Positions 62,947 through 64,000 of a stretch of 64,000 nt of DNA are shown here, piece after piece. Where the stretch lies: assembly GCF_024584805.1 (NCBI RefSeq), contig NZ_CP075715.1, forward strand, positions 980,001-1,044,000. The letters are read 5' to 3'. The translations under genes and the position numbers were made by a program. The stretch comes from Streptomyces sp. FIT100. GTDB taxonomy: Bacteria; Actinomycetota; Actinomycetes; Streptomycetales; Streptomycetaceae. The notes under the pieces were generated by a model. That model was not told the DNA's origin. It saw only the letters and a list, made by a program, of their open reading frames with translations, and did no database searches. Every line of letters begins with the position of its first letter. Positions within the stretch are counted from its first letter, which is position 1.

Positions 62947-64000
62947 ATGAACACGGCCAGCAGACCCGGCGGGAACGGCGAGGGCCCCGTGGCGGGCTCC
63001 TCCCTGGTGTTCCGGGGCGGAACCGTCCTCACCATGGACGACGGCAGGACCGTGCACGCCGCGGCCGACGTCCTGATCGTCGGCGAGCGGATCGAGGCCA
63101 TCGGTCCGTCCCTGGCCGTCCCGGACGGCACGGTCGAGATCGACGCCGCCGGCGGCATCGTCATGCCCGGCATGATCGACACCCATCGGCACATGTGGCA
63201 GACCGCCATACGCGGCTACGGCGCGGACTGGACCCTCACCCAGTACTTCGTCTGGTACTACCTGGAGCACGGGAAGCACTTCCGGCCCGAGGACGTGCAC
63301 GCCGGCAACCTGCTGTCCGCCCTCGAGGCGCTCGACGCGGGCGTGACCACGACGGTCGACTGGTCGCACGGCCTGCAGACCGTCCAGCACGCCGACGCCG
63401 CCGTCGACGCCCTGGAGGAGGTCCCCGGCCGCTTCGTGCTCGCGTACGGCAACATCCAGGCCGCGCCCTGGGAATGGTCGGCCGCGCCGGAGTTCCGCGA
63501 CTTCGTCCGGCGCCGCTTCCACGGCAGCGACATGCTCGGCTTCCAGATGGCCTTCGACGTGACCGGGGACCCGGCGTTCCCGGAGAAGGCGGCCTTCGAG
63601 GTCGCGCGCGACCTGGGGGCCACGGTGACCACGCACGCCGGGGTGTGGGGCGCCACCAACGACGACGGCATCCGGCTGATGCACGACCACGGCTTCATGA
63701 CCCCGGGCACGGTCTACGTGCACGCCGCCACCCTCGGCGCCGACTCCTACCACCGCATCGCGGCCACGGGCGGCTCGGTGTCGGTGTCGACCGAGAGCGA
63801 GCAGAGCTGCGGGCAGGGCTACCCGCCCACCTGGATCCTTCGCTCGCACGGAATCCCCGTCTCGCTGTCCATGGACACCAGCGTGTGGTGGAGCGGGGAC
63901 CTGTTCTCCGCGATGCGCGCCACCCTCGGCGCCGACCGGGCCCGCGAACACCTCGAAGCGCACGCCGGGAGCGAGACCGTCACCCACGTCCACCTGCGGG
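62947..64000 (+). CDS. Amidohydrolase (cytosine deaminase/TrzN-like), cut by window end
   Basis: The first 351 residues are visible and the frame stays open to the last base. The HxH metal motif is DTHRHMW, a later conserved His is in THAGVWGATND, and VHAATLGADSYHR is the block with the next conserved histidine. Such enzymes deaminate or dechlorinate N-heterocycles. Asp near the C-terminus is partly seen in SMDTSVWWSGD. ATG 62947 follows GGAGGAG. It is divergent from iclR and has its own palindrome, so it is probably in the same regulon. The substrate is unknown. Confidence 0.86.
   Translation, partial: MNTASRPGGNGEGPVAGSSLVFRGGTVLTMDDGRTVHAAADVLIVGERIEAIGPSLAVPDGTVEIDAAGGIVMPGMIDTHRHMWQTAIRGYGADWTLTQYFVWYYLEHGKHFRPEDVHAGNLLSALEALDAGVTTTVDWSHGLQTVQHADAAVDALEEVPGRFVLAYGNIQAAPWEWSAAPEFRDFVRRRFHGSDMLGFQMAFDVTGDPAFPEKAAFEVARDLGATVTTHAGVWGATNDDGIRLMHDHGFMTPGTVYVHAATLGADSYHRIAATGGSVSVSTESEQSCGQGYPPTWILRSHGIPVSLSMDTSVWWSGDLFSAMRATLGADRAREHLEAHAGSETVTHVHLR

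Overview
The window is a high-GC actinobacterial chromosome segment, almost certainly Streptomyces. G/C dominates third codon positions, GTG starts and 4-base ATGA/GTGA overlaps are common, and several genes are Streptomyces hallmarks: a cvnABCD conservon, RbpA with a SigR-type promoter, a DasR-type chitinase promoter, and a SCO1431-like 46-residue peptide. From memory, crr-ptsI, rbpA and chiD correspond to roughly SCO1390-SCO1430 of S. coelicolor, so most of the window looks like core chromosome. No rRNA, tRNA, CRISPR array, IS element, prophage or origin was recognised.

Layout. 1-13.8 kb is carbon metabolism: the end of crr, ptsI, acetoacetyl-CoA synthetase, a GH31 glycosidase, a NUDIX protein, a secreted VanX-type dipeptidase, a DUF35/thiolase pair behind a TetR-like palindrome, and glpF-glpK without glpD or a regulator. 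13.8-18.2 kb is a four-gene conservon. 19.3-26.8 kb is a three-gene operon whose products have the sizes and order of a MukF-MukE-MukB (JetA-JetB-JetC) SMC complex. The 1,628-residue ATPase has atypical Walker motifs and no JetD nuclease gene is next to it. This is the best candidate for an undescribed system.

26.9-39.3 kb holds a 5-oxoproline island. GntR and MFS genes and pxpABC converge on, and overlap by 22 bp, a full-length eukaryote-type 5-oxoprolinase. That oxoprolinase gene is the last of a translationally coupled run with two glycosyltransferases and a GDSL hydrolase that carries a repeat-rich N-terminal extension. 39.6-43.8 kb has HEAT and ankyrin proteins and a small membrane protein paired with an FtsK-like protein that has lost the Walker A lysine. 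44.3-48.9 kb has a divergent MocR/YczE pair, a glycerophosphodiesterase and an Atg22-like MFS protein.

49-57.7 kb is core again: rbpA, fxsA, ppm, an amidohydrolase with an Lrp regulator, two small proteins, an acyl-CoA dehydrogenase, chiD and a SCO1431-like peptide. 57.8-64 kb is a probable catabolic island: LigAB-type extradiol dioxygenase, DoxX, a citryl-CoA-lyase-like protein, a class III CoA-transferase, an IclR regulator and a divergent amidohydrolase cut by the window end, with palindromes at the promoters.

Short tandem repeats (5-20 bp units) occupy many of the spacers between genes. Coordinates near 35,03x follow the reading frames of the two genes that overlap there.
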